In this document: positions 21,606 to 34,433 of the stretch, piece after piece | Position numbering within the stretch: the first letter of the stretch is position 1 | How the letters are laid out: the number at the start of each line of letters is the position of its first letter | Assembly (NCBI RefSeq): GCF_037975245.1 | Contig: NC_092569.1 | Coordinates: 11,530,001 to 11,592,000 of the forward strand | Direction of reading: 5' to 3' | Source: Apostichopus japonicus | Lineage: Eukaryota; Echinodermata; Holothuroidea; Aspidochirotida; Stichopodidae | DNA length: 62,000 nt | Made by a program: the position numbers and the translations under genes | Notes under the pieces: generated by a model | Database searches by the model: none | The model's input: only the letters and a program-made list of their open reading frames with translations | What the model was told of the DNA's origin: nothing

Positions 21606-24350
21606 TGTGTTCTCAGTTGACCGTTCTACTTTGTCATTGGTGTTCTCCGCTAGGCTTTGAGTGACCGGGTTAAATGCTGTATTGTCTTTAATATAGACTA
21701 CGTAACTTTGTCTCAACAAATATATATATATATATATATATATGTATTTAATTTAAAGCTGCTTAGACGAATCGAATAAGTATCAACATCAGAGCACGAA
21801 TTGTACAACGATACTGTGATAACGTCACCGATGGTATTAATATCAGTGACGGAAGATCAGCTTTTGTCACTTAGGTTTACATTTAGTTATCTTGATTAGA
21901 ATTAGACAATTACTCAATCTTCCAGCAATATATAACGTATAATTATACAGGAGATAAAACTTGGCGTATAGCGTCTCCCTTTCTATTCAGTAAATACATT
22001 TTCAATGCAGTTTATTTGCTTTACTTGACAACATTTTATTTATTCCCAGGTAAAGCAGACGCGCTATTGCTACTAGAAAGACTCTTTTTGAATTCGAAAA
22101 GTAATAAAAAAAAATATTGAATGTTCACAAAATATCACTGAAACGCAGATGCTCGTTATTTGGAGCAATGAATGAAGTTGAAGCGTAAGCATTATTATGA
22201 CTCTGAAGAGAGAGACCGTTTAATTACCTACCTAACTGTAGATACATTGTTGTTAAAATTGATTGAAGCAAATCATTAAAAAAAAAAATTGACTGGGAAG
22301 TTTAATGACAATTATTCAATGAGGACCATTTTTTCTTTGCACTATCAAGTTCATTCTTATTAACTAAATATCAGTATACCAATATAATGTAGATAAAAAA
22401 TTGGTTCAAAATGTTGGTTATAAGCCTTGGAAATCAAGATATATCAATTTCAATTCAATGTTTGAATATGCTAATATGTCAAATGACATGTATTAATGAA
22501 GTAGTGCAATGGGTATTTTACCTAACACAGTAACTGTGGATATATATCTCTACCTTTAGTTTTCTCTATAGTTTCAGTCTTCATAAATGTCATTCATAAA
22601 TGCTGACGTTTGTGCTATTTGCATAAATTATGCCTTATTTTTTTGACGGCGGGGTATATTGTGGGGTAGATTGCTATAAGTAACTTCCAGTTAATTGGTT
22701 AAAATAATCACTGCATTAAGTAAGTAATATTTTGTAGACTTCTATAAAGATACAACGAGAAAAATAAACTAAATTTGATAATTTTTCACTAACAAAACAA
22801 TGTAGTATTTTTGTCATAATCAATAACCTACTGTCGCGAACGAGTGCTGTACCTAGTAACTAGTCTCATTTAGCATATAAGGTACATATTTCGACTGAAT
22901 AACAGAAAGTTACGCCCTACAAGACATGTTGCGAGTTCTGGTGGTAACACTGTCGATTATCAATATAATTGTATGTATGGAAAGAATTACATTGGAAGGT
23001 TCAACATAAAATGTGATGTTGTGAAAGTTACGTCATTCTATGTTCAACAAGAAACAAATGGAAGTAAGAACCAGTAAAAGCTTCAGATGTCGGTACTTCC
23101 TGTGGTTATCTTGGTAGTCCCCATAACTACAGTTTGGTAACAGCCGTGCTTTTTTCCCCGTTCTCTCCTGTCGTGTGCTTTCATTACCTTTGTCTGAAGT
23201 ACTCTGGTCTTCAGTCTGTTTAGCAACAACAACAAGTCACCAAGCGGATTTGTAATATACAATTAAAGTATAGAATTAAATATATGCTAGATATATGGCT
23301 ATTGTTCTGTCACAGTACTACAAATACTATATGTAGTATTTTAAATTCACGTATCACCTCTGTAAATTGAGTAGCATACCTATAAGGTATGATGGGTCGA
23401 TAATCGTGTGACACCAGTCATGGTTACATTTTGCAGGAATGACAATCAAACCCAGGAGATTCAATACTTTATCCACTGCCCGAACCAATATAACACGGTT
23501 AATGCACAAATACTCATCATAACACCATGTCTCCTTAGTCACTTTTCTAGGTCTTCTGGTTTTTTCGCATGGACCTTGACCAGTGGAGAACGAGAAACGT
23601 GCACACCGCGGTGTTGAATACGATAGACGTAAACAAATTACCAGTCGTCCCACCATCTCTATAGTTACCTTACCAATGGTCATTTGCAGATTATACGCTA
23701 AATACTGGAGAGAGCAGCTTCCTTCATCATGTCTCACGCATTATCTCAGTTTTATTGAGCCTAACGCATTAGTCATTACCACATTACCACAATTGCCGAA
23801 AACAATTCAGACTGAGCTGTTACACTGGTATGGTATTTACTGTGATAGCTATGTCTATAAATGCTCTTTGTCTGTCCAAGAGAAAGAACTTCATTTATTC
23901 ATCATTGAAGAACTTTATGACACGATAAATCTGACAACGATGTGTTTACTTTATCTCAATTGTGTACAATAGACTTTATCGGTGAAGCGTCTGTTTTCCT
24001 TTTTTTTTTTACAGTATTTTCTTTGAAAATATTATGAGCTTACATTATGGAAAAAAGGAACAATTCTAAAGTTGATATAATGGCGCTTCGTTCAGAGCAA
24101 TCGCAGGTTTGTTTTTCACTTTCAATAAACGCCGTTCAATTAACCCAAACGGAGTAGTAAATTTGATATACATCTTATAGACAATGTATGGACAATTTTT
24201 CTTGTATTAAAGGGAATATAGAATACTTACCACTCTTACACGTACATACATTTTTAACTAAATGTTGGAAAGGAAATGTTGCGTTGGATGGCTTCTCTTC
24301 ATTATTGGAAGACAGTGAACTTCATAAAGCCTTAAGTCATTATGTATAAT

Positions 24351-24352
<2 letters not shown>
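21606..24352. other. Upstream part of copy A, no gene recognised
   Basis: Collinear with 59498-61930 of copy B up to about 23920. A short (TA)n lies at 21719-21743. The open frames at 23354-23972 (both strands) overlap one another and lack domains. The site corresponding to the insertion in copy B lies at about 22707-22715 and is empty. Confidence 0.6.
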
Positions 24353-24404
<52 letters not shown>

Positions 24405-25240
24405 GGATAGATGGATAGATGGATAGATGGATAGATGGATAGATGGATAGATGGATGGATGGATAGATGGATGGATGGATGGATGGATGGATGGATGGAT
24501 GGATGGATGGATGGATGGATGGATGGATGGATGGATGGATGGATGGATGGATGGATGGATGGATGGATGGATGGATGGATGGATGGATGGATGGATGGAT
24601 GGATGGATGGATGGATGGATGGATGGATGGATGGATGGATGGATGGATGGATGGATGGATGGATGGATGGATGGATGGATGGATGGATGGATGGATGGAT
24701 GGATGGATGGATGGATGGATGGATGGATGGATGGATGGATGGATGGATGGATGGATGGATGGATGGATGGATGGATGGATGGATGGATGGATGGATGGAT
24801 GGATGGATGGATGGATGGATGGATGGATGGATGGATGGATGGATGGATGGATGGATGGATGGATGGATGGATGGATGGATGGATGGATGGATGGATGGAT
24901 GGATGGATGGATGGATGGATGGATGGATGGATGGATGGATGGATGGATGGATGGATGGATGGATGGATGGATGGATGGATGGATGGATGGATGGATGGAT
25001 GGATGGATGGATGGATGGATGGATGGATGGATGGATGGATGGATGGATGGATGGATGGATGGATGGATGGATGGATGGATGGATGGATGGATGGATGGAT
25101 GGATGGATGGATGGATGGATGGATGGATGGATGGATGGATGGATGGATGGATGGATGGATGGATGGATGGATGGATGGATGGATGGATGGATGGATGGAT
25201 GGATGGATGGATGGATGGATGGATGGATGGATGGATGGAT
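24353..25240. repeat. GATA / GGAT microsatellite, about 890 bp
   Basis: Starts with pure GATA units (about 24353-24402), passes through alternating GATAGATG units (to about 24475), then becomes uninterrupted GGAT, about 190 units to 25240. The graded change of unit is typical of a microsatellite expanding from one end. The long open frames in all phases are artefacts of the 4-bp unit. The array begins exactly at the 3' end of the LINE on the minus strand. Confidence 0.97.
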
Positions 25241-25557
25241 GATTTATTCAGCCACATGCATAAAAATACAATGGAAATTGTTTAAACACAAGAGCTCTAA
25301 AACAGACATGAAATTGAAACACATAACGATGAAACACATATAAAAAGTGATATTGCATGAGTAATAAATAACGGTAGGCTATCGACAATGGTATAAAAAC
25401 ATTGCGATTAAAGTGACGATTTAAAAAAGTACGAATGATGAGAAATATGTACGGCATGAACCATATAATGTATGCTTGTACGAAAAACATAGCGCTAATT
25501 CAAATAAAACAGAATTCAGAACAAATAAGACATAAGATACAGGGAGTGATAAATAAG

Positions 25558-27543
25558 TTAGCGACTATGATGCGCATTGAAAATCTTCACTGCAGATGGA
25601 TAAAAACCGTTGGTAAAACGCTTCGAACCTCTAAAAGCTAGTAATCTATTTCCTGAGGGAAGGACATTGAAATGCACAAATGCTGGGTGGGAATGATCTT
25701 TCATAATACAATCTACACGCCTCAGTGCTCGCTCATGATATAGTGAATGGAGGGACGGTAGACTAGTGCCAATTATACGCTCAGCACTCCTGATAACTGA
25801 CTGTAGTTTCCCTAGATCCCTCTTACTCACACGACTAAACCAGACTTAAATGTTTGTTGTTAAAATACTCTCTATAATTGCACGATAGAAATTCACTAAT
25901 ATAAGATTACTAACACCATAAGATTTAAGAGTCCGTAAAAAGAATAGTCTCTGACGTCCCTTCTTCAATATTTCATGTGAATTTTCATTTCAAGACAAAT
26001 TTTCCATAATGAATGTGCCTAATAATTTGAATGTGTGCACCTGCTCTACAGCAGAACCATTTATGATCAGAGGGTCCTTTGTGTTTTTGTTACGCCTGAA
26101 GTCCACAATCAGTTCCCTAGTTTTGTCCACATTAAGAGTTAAGTTGTTATCGTGGCACCAGTTCACCAGAAGGTTTACCTCATCACGGTAGTGGCTTTCA
26201 TCGTCATCTGTGATCAGGCCAGTCACTGTGGTGTCGTCTGCAAATTTGATGATCCGCGGGTTTGGGTGGACGGCTGCACAATCATGTGTGAACAGGGAGT
26301 ACAGCAGTGGCGAAAGTACACACCCCTGTGGGGTGCCCGTGTTGAGAACGACAGCCGCTGAATAATTGTTACCGACCCTCACAGTCTGTTTGCGTTCCAG
26401 AAGGAAATCCAGGATCCAATTACAAATTGAAGGAGGGAATTTCAAATGTTCCAATAATTTAAAATGTAACTGTGAAGGAATAATAGTGTTAAAAGCTGAG
26501 CTATAATCGATAAAAAGTACGCGGGCGTAGGAACACTTCCTCTCCAGGTGAGCCAGGGTCCCATGTAACCATATAGAAATAGCGTCTTCAACCGATCTGT
26601 TCGTGCGATAGGCGAATTGCGAGCGATCAAAACCTTCGGGTAAAAGTGATTTGATAAAAGAAAGGATAAAACGTTCAAATGTTTTCATCGGTACAGATGT
26701 AAGCGCGACCGGTCGATAGTCGTTCAAGCCAGATACTTTGCCCTTCTTTGGGATGGGTACTATGGTGGCATCTTTGAATGACCGGGGTACCTCTGACGTG
26801 ATCAGCGACCAATTGAATATGTCAGTGTAGACGCCAGCAAGTTGTTCGGCGCAAATTTTGAGCAGTTTTGGAGTGATGCCATCGGGTCCTGGCGCTTTCC
26901 GTTCGTTGAGTCGTTTGAAATTGTTCCTCACCGAGGTCACATCGATGACAAATGGCGCAGTGACATCTGTGTTGTTGGCTGGATATGGTTGGCTGTAATT
27001 ATCTTTGTCAAACCGCGTATAAAATTCGTTCAGCTTGCCTGGCAGCTCTGCGTCATCACTATCCGCTGACCTCTTCACCCCTTTGTAGTTGGTAATCTCC
27101 CCGATGTTCGCCCATGCTTCTCTCGGGTTTACAGTATCAAACTTTTGCTCAATCAGTTCCTTTTGTGCTCTTTTCGCGTTCCTAATGGCTCTCCTGAGGT
27201 AAGACTTGGCGAGGTGATATCTATCTGGGTCAGTGGTCTTAGGCCGATAAGCTTCATCCTTGGCCTTTATTTTTTCTTTGACAGCTTTGTCACACCACGG
27301 TTTGTTGTTTGGGTATTGTGTGACAGACTTAGTTGGTATACAAATGTCCTGGCAGAAATTGATGTACGCGGTCACCGTATTTGTGAATGAATGCAAATCA
27401 TTATCCTCTTTGAACAAATCCCAATTCGTGTCATCAAAACAATCCTGTAGTTTATCGATCGCTTCCCGAGTCCGCACTTTGACCGTTCTTTTCACTGGCT
27501 TCGTTATCTTCAACTCTTGTTTGTAAATAGGGATAAGTAGCAC
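25558..27543 (-). pseudogene. LINE reverse transcriptase with two in-frame stops
   Basis: One continuous reading frame interrupted by TGA (25990-25992, after IMENLS) and TAA (25846-25848, after ILTTNI). RT motifs in order: KAPGPDGITPKLLK, VPIPKKGKVSGLNDYRPVAL, FIDYSSAFNTI, TGTPQGCVLSPLLYS, and the catalytic FADDTTV. After the second stop the C-terminal part (VSKRDLGKLQSVIRSAERI ... FNAHHSR) is intact to its own terminator at 25558. Apart from the stops the RT core looks well preserved, so inactivation is fairly recent. Confidence 0.9.
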
Positions 27544-27649
27544 TGTATGTGATCAGAGTTATCGATACCAGCTCACGGGACTGACTTGTATGCATTCTTC
27601 ACTTTACAGTAACAGTGATCTAGGATGTTGTTGCCGCGAGTGGGACATG

Positions 27650-28555
27650 TCACATGCTGCTTAATTCGGGCACTGAGTTCCCCAGATTAGCGTGATTAAA
27701 GTCCCCCACAACAATAGACAACGTGTTTGGGTCGCAGTTCTCACAATTTGAAATCATCCCTCGCAGGCTTTCGGTTGTTATGGTTGCATCGGCGCGAGGG
27801 TGTATGTAAACCGCTATCAGAGTCACTGATGAAAACTCACGGGGGATGTAGAACGGCCTACACTTGATCATGATATGTTCCATATCCAGGGTGGTTCCTT
27901 GGGAAATTATCCTTACGTCCTTACACCAGTTATTGTTGATGAGGAAGCAAACTCCACCGCCCCGAGACTTCCCCGTAATCTGTCGATCCCGATCATGTCG
28001 ATAGATTGTGAACCCCGGTGGTTGCAATATACAGTCAGGGTGATCTGTGGTGAGCCAGGTTTCAGTTAAACAAAACACATTGCAGTCGGCATAATCACGG
28101 AAGTTTGCGATTCTCGAAAATAACTCACCGGTCTTGTTGAAAAGTCTCTGCACGTTCACTAAGATAATACTGGGTACTGGAGTGTTCTGATGTCTGCGAC
28201 GAAGTTTTACTTGTTTGCCACCTCTCCTGCCCCGCTTACGTGTAGGCCTAACGTTAGGCTTAGGCTCATTCCAAGGGGCATCGGTTTGCCAGTACACAGA
28301 AAATTGACTTTCGTTGAGTCCGAAACCGTCGAATTGCGAGAAAGGATCCTGGCGTAATCGTAATAAATCCTCTCTGGAATATTGCACGAAAGTGGACGAT
28401 ACAGATGAAATGACGACATGAAATAACATTAAAAACAGGAGAGCTCTAGTGACCGTGTCGCTCTTGATCAGCGCCATATTGATAGTTGATCTAAGGCAAC
28501 GGCTAACAAAGTAATGTAAGAAAGACCTTCCACTTCCCATCAAGTCCACTGCCAA
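27650..28555 (-). pseudogene. LINE N-terminal part with AP endonuclease domain
   Basis: A 301-codon frame starting at MAVDLMGSGRSF, with a hydrophobic stretch (residues ~35-55), a basic segment (PTRKRGRRGGKQVKLRRRHQ), then the endonuclease: NVQRLFNKTGEL, CLTETWL with the catalytic glutamate, a GGGVCFLI core segment, and GDFNHANLG. The frame is broken at about 27655; the continuation (HVTCPTRGNNILDH) is in another frame, has an in-frame TGA near 27573, and shifts again near 27550 before RT. Confidence 0.85.
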
Positions 28556-28590
28556 ACCTTTTGTTTTACTTTGCTACTTCCACCATCATA

Positions 28591-29139
28591 GATGTTATCA
28601 GAATTGAAATGACTTTATGTGTAGTCTTTGAAAACCAAATGTACTGTAAATCTGGCCTTCTGGAATGAATTGTAGGTAGGATTGTGAAGCAAAGACTTGA
28701 GGTGTTAACACGCCATCACATTTTAACCTTGATTATGATGTGTTTATTTGTACCTTTTGCAACAATGTCAATATCAAAATGTGAGGCTTTTAAAAAATAT
28801 TTACATGGAATGTACTTCAGTGAAACTTTGACATATGATTGAAAATGTTGTTTTGGTTTTTTGTAGGTTAACAAGAGCTGATGGAATTTCTCCATAAGAG
28901 AAGGAAGTACTGTCATCAATAAAATCTGCAGACAGAAGAATATTTTTACTGAAGATCAAAATTTCAATGAAAGGAAAGGCTTTCGATTAAAATTGAACAA
29001 ACAACTTCTGTAGATACAATGAAGACTAGATTTATATGTCATTGCTTGGAGCCAGTTACGGTGCATTCTATGAGTTTGAATTTTTTTTTTTTAGTTTCTG
29101 GACAGGTATATGACATGCATACAAATTAAAATTTGTTAA
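28591..29139. other. Non-coding, nothing recognised
   Basis: AT-rich; only short uninformative open frames. Confidence 0.5.
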
Positions 29140-29770
29140 TGAATGTTCTTCCTTCACAACATCATAAAATACATTATTAATAATCCATTTATACAAATTC
29201 TTATGTTGCTGTATTTGAGAATAATTTTCGTTAGTGTAACAAAAAGTTTAATTCTATTCATTGCATTAACTATTATTCATGTAACTCCCTTAATTCACTG
29301 TATCAAATAAAACATTGTTTCACCAATCCATTATTCCAGCTGTAATACTGCTGGGAGGGGAGACACCAAGGTCCTTCAATACTTCAGTTACCCAATAAAT
29401 GCTAACTAGATGCTCAATAATGCTTCCCACAATGGGGATGTTGGGTCTAGCAAACCTTAAGTCTAGTGGACCCTCAATGTAATGGGCAACCCCCCCCCCC
29501 CCTCTTGGTACTGCATGTGGTATTAGTGAAACTAAGAGTTTCATCCTAGTCATTACATTGAGGGATGCTCTTTATTAAACTCCCTTCCTTCACTGCAGCG
29601 TATTGGTAATCAACTATTCTAGTAGTAATGTTGCTAGTACCGTATTTGAGAATACTTTTGTTAGTGAAACGAAGAGTTTAATGCTATCCATTACATTTAG
29701 GAGTACTCTCTAAGTCTCTACCTTCACAACATCATATAATAAATTATTAACAGTCCATTATCTCTTTATA
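29140..29770. repeat. Degenerate tandem repeat, about three diverged copies
   Basis: Words such as CTTCACAACATCATA, GTATTTGAGAATA, GTTAGTG(A/T)AAC and AGAGTTTAATGCTATCCATTACAT recur at about 29145/29220, 29525 and 29635/29730. Copies are diverged and interrupted by a poly-C run at 29490-29501, so unit length (roughly 200-400 bp) is uncertain. Confidence 0.5.
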
Positions 29771-32700
29771 TTTATGGCAGAGCTGTAGTCGAGTCCAATT
29801 AGCCAGAGTCCGATCCATGTCCGAGTCCACTTGGTCTGAGCCAAATCCATGACCCCTCAAGTCCGAGCCGACTCCAGATACCAAAGATCACCTTTGGTAA
29901 AAATTCTTGAACTGTTATTATAATTATGCACACAGGAGGAAATTTAACTCATGCTATAATTTTTTTCGGACCAGATAAGTGGCAGCAAGCTCTTTGTAAC
30001 TGTAGCCGTCAAAAAAGGACCGAGTCTTCTACGGAAGGTTGCTCTTTATTTATTCTTCTTCATTTCTTTGTTTACCTTCGTGAAAACTACAAATACAAAT
30101 AATAATTATACAAACAACTACAAAGTGCACATTCGATCAAATACATATACAATTGGACAGGAAGAAGCCTTTAGGTCCGGGGTAAACTTATAACATTAAA
30201 CCATAACATAAATTAACGTACCTCTTTGGACTCTTGCAAATATCGGCTCAGTTAAGGCGGTCTTAAGGTGTGGCAAAGATAAATTGTCTTAACAGCATGT
30301 ATGGTCGGCCTATCTGTACAAAGACTTTGCAGTATGTCAGGAATATGCCCAGTGAGAGACGTCTCGGCTTCTTACACAAAACAATTTAAACTAACTATTG
30401 TGCGGTACTGTAATGTGAAGAATTCCGCATCTGGGAATGTTTGCCATGCAAGATTGCACGAGATTGCTGCCGAGTTTACAAATTATAAATACGAACAGGT
30501 TTAAATATCAATGAATATATTTTACGCATAGAGATTGTGAATCAACCTTTACACTCTTCCTGGTTCATAAATGTTCAGACCGGGCGCTTAACTTTCAAAC
30601 CATGCAGGGAGAGGCAAAATCATATTCAAACAACGACCACCGCCAGGTTAAAACGGGCTTGTGAGAACCCTGCTCTACTAAAAGTGATATTCTAGTTACA
30701 TTTAGGATTGCTCATTAATATTTTCAAATCATCATCATTGTCATGGTTGCTACTTTTTCTGATGTCATCATCATTTGTGAATTAGTGTTATTGTTGCCAT
30801 GTTACATTTGCCAGTATCAATTTTACTTATTGTTCTCTCAAAATTGCAGAGTAGAAGGAATATATGTTAGCTAATAGTTATTATACCATATGTTCTTGGT
30901 CTCTAAATTGTTTACGCTGAGGTCGGTATGAACAGAAGTGTTTATAATAGTTTTTCTTTCTGTTAAAGTATTTTCTGAATCATTTCATTAATTTTATATT
31001 TATATTGGAATTTTCAGTAGGTGTTGGTTTCATTGAGGCTCAAAGGCTACTCAAGGTCAATAGAGTAACATAGAGCATCTAACTCAACAAGGAAAAGTTG
31101 GTAGTCATATGTAGTGCATATAGGTTTCTTACATTGAGTAATATTCTATAAATTTGTTTAGTATAGCAGAAGCCCATGTGAGATAACTAGATATCTGAAA
31201 CTGAAAGCCCTGTTAACATGATAATTCAATATTGGAATGATGAATGGAAGTTTGTATGCAGGTGTATCATGTGCTGAGTTCACTGCTGAGTTCACGCTAA
31301 TGCTTTTAGCCAAGTCAAAGGTTATTTGAGGCTAATATAGGTAAAATCTGAAAACCTTCATGATCCCATACTATCTAGTATCTGACTGGTAGCTGCTTTA
31401 ATAGCTGAATCTTAAGGCAATTAATGTATTTATCAGAACAAGTAATGTACCTCAAAAGACTTCTTAAGCTCTTTTGAGCCCCATTCAATATTGCAGTGTA
31501 TTAACTTCATTATTGTTTTAACAAATTTACTCCAAATTGCTAGTTTCATGTTCTGGCATATGAACCTTTGTCATATCATGTTGCGTGAGTGCTGTAACTG
31601 GTTTACAAGCTTGCAAAAGTCTTGAAAGGAGGATAGGATGTTGGTTAAAATAGTTTAAAATAATATTAATAAAATTGTACCATATTTTGCTTTTCTTTTT
31701 TCCCATATGTTGCCACTGCTTGAATAAGACTAGTTGATAGGACTTTTTGTGAGCTCCACCTTTGACAACAAGGTACAGTAGACTTCAACTGCATCTTGTT
31801 GGCAACATCCTAGGAAAGTTTCAATAAACAGATGTTTCTTTAAAATGGGGAATCTGATGAACATTCCAAAGAACAGTATCACTTTCTTGGGAAGGTGACT
31901 TTTATTGTCAAATACATCTGTCAAATATTTAGTTTCCCTACCTGTCCAACTCCCCCCCCCCCCCCTCCATTTATCCCGAGTAGTTTACAGAAACTGGGAC
32001 AGAACATTTTTTGTGGGAAACAAGGTTAAATAATGTTGTTTGCGGTATTGAGCATTTATCTATATTTCCCTTTCGAATCTAGATAGGAGGAAGTAGCAAA
32101 CAATGCAAGGAAAACATGAAGTTCAAATGGATGCTTTAATTGCGTTTACCCAAAACATGGCTATATTCATTGATAAATATAATCCACTTCAAATTCAGTA
32201 CCGTTATACAACATGCAAAAGAGATATGATATTGATGTACTTTCTGAATTCAGACCATTGCAGGTGAACAAGTTTAACATTGGTTTTTAATTTGACTGTA
32301 TGTAGAAAACACCGGTTACATAATGAACCCCAGATACAATGTCGTGTTAACACATATTACTGCTAGGAGCTGTTTAAGAAACAGCAAAAGAAAAAAATAT
32401 TACTTGACTATCAAGAGATTTGCAGAACTCCACTCCTTCAACAATATTTACAGTGGTGCAGACTTCAAAGCAGTGTAAGGGCAACAACTGCCTATCTCTT
32501 TAAGAAATTTCCAAGTGCTTTCATTTCTAGCATTTGCATATGTTCAAAAGAAAAATGTCAAATTAAAAGATGTGGTCTTTTCAACATGTTACCACATCTC
32601 CCCCCCCCCCTTTCTCCCCCATCAAAAAAGTATTGCATGTACATCAGTAACCCTTTTTGTACATGTGCAATATATGGGGCAGAGCCTTATGATTTGACCA

Positions 32701-33712
32701 AGCCCTTTATCCATTTGAATAGCACAAGTTGTCAGTGGTATTCACATCAATGCTTTATAGAAAATGTGTCTCATGGTAAATTTTCTAGCTGATAGCATGA
32801 ATGTGAATTAGCTGAAGTTGTAGAAGTTACTTTGTTTATACATTTTTGAAAGTAACATGAAATTTCATATTGATTTTTTTGAAAATATTTGCATTTATCA
32901 GTAATAAACAGAAAGAAGACTGCTAGAGTGTCTTATCTCTGCCTCTTATGTTAAAATTGTGTTCATTGGTTGGTCCTTGTACTTCGACCATATTGTCCCT
33001 AACTCAGCAAACCCATATTCGATCTGACGATGCTAATTCAGACAGCTTACTGTTATGACTTGCCTGGTGAGAAATAGGGTTTTCCTTTGATGCAAAATTC
33101 CAGTTATCGCTATTGTTGACAAACATGACTAGCTTTGGTTGAAGTATGAATTTTATTCATTATACTAAACTTTCGCTGTAGGTTAGGGTAACATAGATGT
33201 ACAGGTTTGGGAGATTTGTTTAACCCATCTCCCTGTCGTCTGATATGAGATTAATGTGGCGCCTCATTGCCAACTGTGTAAATTTGAATATACCTACTGA
33301 ATGTTCTAGCAAGTTCTCGACCAATATTGATGAATTTGCATCTGGATGAATTTGCACTGGATGAATTTGCATCATGCCAACTATGTAAGGAGCCATTTCT
33401 TTAAACCTTGCAAGACTGGTCTATAGAGTTTCAGCTAATTTAATACAAAGCCTTGTAGAACCTGGGATGTGTTATCTAGAGATGGATATACAACGAATAA
33501 AGCTAAGAATTTAAGCCGATCGATGAAGAATTCAAATACTGTGTAATCCTATCCTACTTCAAAGGTGTGGTCGAAAGGTTTCCTAGTAAAATTACTGGTC
33601 CTTTCAGATCTGCAACTTCATCTTGAGTACTTCTTTTTGGTCACATAGTAGATTGAAACAATTGAAAGTTGGAGACAGTACTTTGAAGATATGTGCTTCG
33701 GCACCATGTACC
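29771..33712. other. About 4 kb without recognisable gene
   Basis: Contains a GAGTCCGA-rich low-complexity patch at about 29788-29880 (imperfect 6-bp units), and poly-C runs near 31954 and 32600. No exon passes inspection. Confidence 0.5.
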
Positions 33713-34263
33713 CAGTGGCGTAGCCACGGGGGGGGGGGGGGTGGGGGCGACAGCCCCATGAAAGCTTGTCGCCCCCTCCCACTGGGATTTTGGGTGTCGA
33801 AAAAATTACATGTGCGAAAAATATATCATTCATTGGTCTGCATGGTATCGAATCTCTATGATGACCACTCATGAACGACCCTTCGACCGCGGACCGGCAG
33901 TAGGCTATAGTTGCTGAAAAACCTGACGTGACATAGCGCATAGGCCGAGGTCATGATATTTCAAAGCAACTTACCAGATAGTCAGATTTTTTCTTCTATT
34001 TCTCTAAACTATTTGATGACCATATCAAGACATGGAGAACTCAAAATAAAGGATGTTGTGAAACTTTAGAGCAGCTTACAAGGCCTTGGAAGTGTCATTT
34101 TCAACGATCTAGGAGGTCTTTATAGCTGAAAATTTCCCGTACGCTGAGCGCCAACCAATGGTGGCACTCCACTCAGGTAGTAACAAGACGCCCTCCCAGG
34201 AATTGGTCAAGCCCCCCCCCAAGAGCCCACCCCTCCACTGAAACAATCCTAGCTACGTCATTG
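33713..34263. mobile_element. hAT-like non-autonomous element, 8-bp TSD
   Basis: Left end CAGTGGCGTAGCCA and right end (complement) CAATGACGTAGCTA match at 11 of 14 positions. Exact 8-bp direct repeats CATGTACC flank it (33705-33712 and 34264-34271). Length 551 bp. The interior has a G-run next to the left end and, near 34135-34180, an inverted relative of the GCGCCACCA...TTGGCGC block found in the other two elements. No transposase. Confidence 0.8.
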
Positions 34264-34433
34264 CATGTACCACAGGTTTATCTGATATCAAAGTGATAGC
34301 GGCTTTCCACAAGAATAAAGAAAGCATATCTACATTTTTGTGTAACACCTACACAACTCAATCCCCACGCAAGCAAGACTACCTACGTATACTTTTCATT
34401 GAGGGTTCCAATAATTCCTGCAAGTTCCTGTTA

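Larger units (their letters stand above)
10815..24000. repeat. Segmental duplication, copy A
   Basis: From about 10815 (TGATATTGTTTCCCAGGCGTG) to about 23920 (CTTCATTTATTCATCATT) this region is collinear with 52993-61930 in the same orientation. Landmarks shared in order include AACTCAATATAAGTACAT, the FReD terminal exon, the FReD middle exon, CTAACAGAC, the linker exon, the signal-peptide exon, and GACATGTTGCGAGTTCTGG. Differences are the LTR element (13046-19503, only in A), loss of ~950 bp holding two exons (near 19602, only in A), and insertions in B at about 57410-58215 and 60512-61473. Divergence looks substantial, perhaps 15-20 percent by eye. Confidence 0.85.
25241..28590 (-). mobile_element. 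CR1/jockey-group LINE, inactive
   Basis: Reads on the minus strand: AP endonuclease (27650-28555), reverse transcriptase (25990-27543) and C-terminal domain (25558-25830), then a ~315-bp 3' UTR ending GAATAAATC directly before the ATCC repeat. LINEs of the CR1/L2 group commonly end in a short tandem repeat rather than poly(A). The sequence has at least two frameshifts and three in-frame stops. The 5' boundary is uncertain. The clade assignment rests on domain order and the LNTGTPQGCVLSPLLY motif, not on a phylogeny. Confidence 0.85.

Noticed and set aside
23354-23972. Overlapping 127- and 129-codon frames on opposite strands
   Set aside because: No domain, no splice context, and the corresponding part of copy B does not keep either frame.
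24340-25343. Three open frames of 263-305 codons reading as (WMDG)n and (SIHP)n
   Set aside because: Translations of the GGAT microsatellite; a 4-bp unit without stops opens every phase. No coding evidence.
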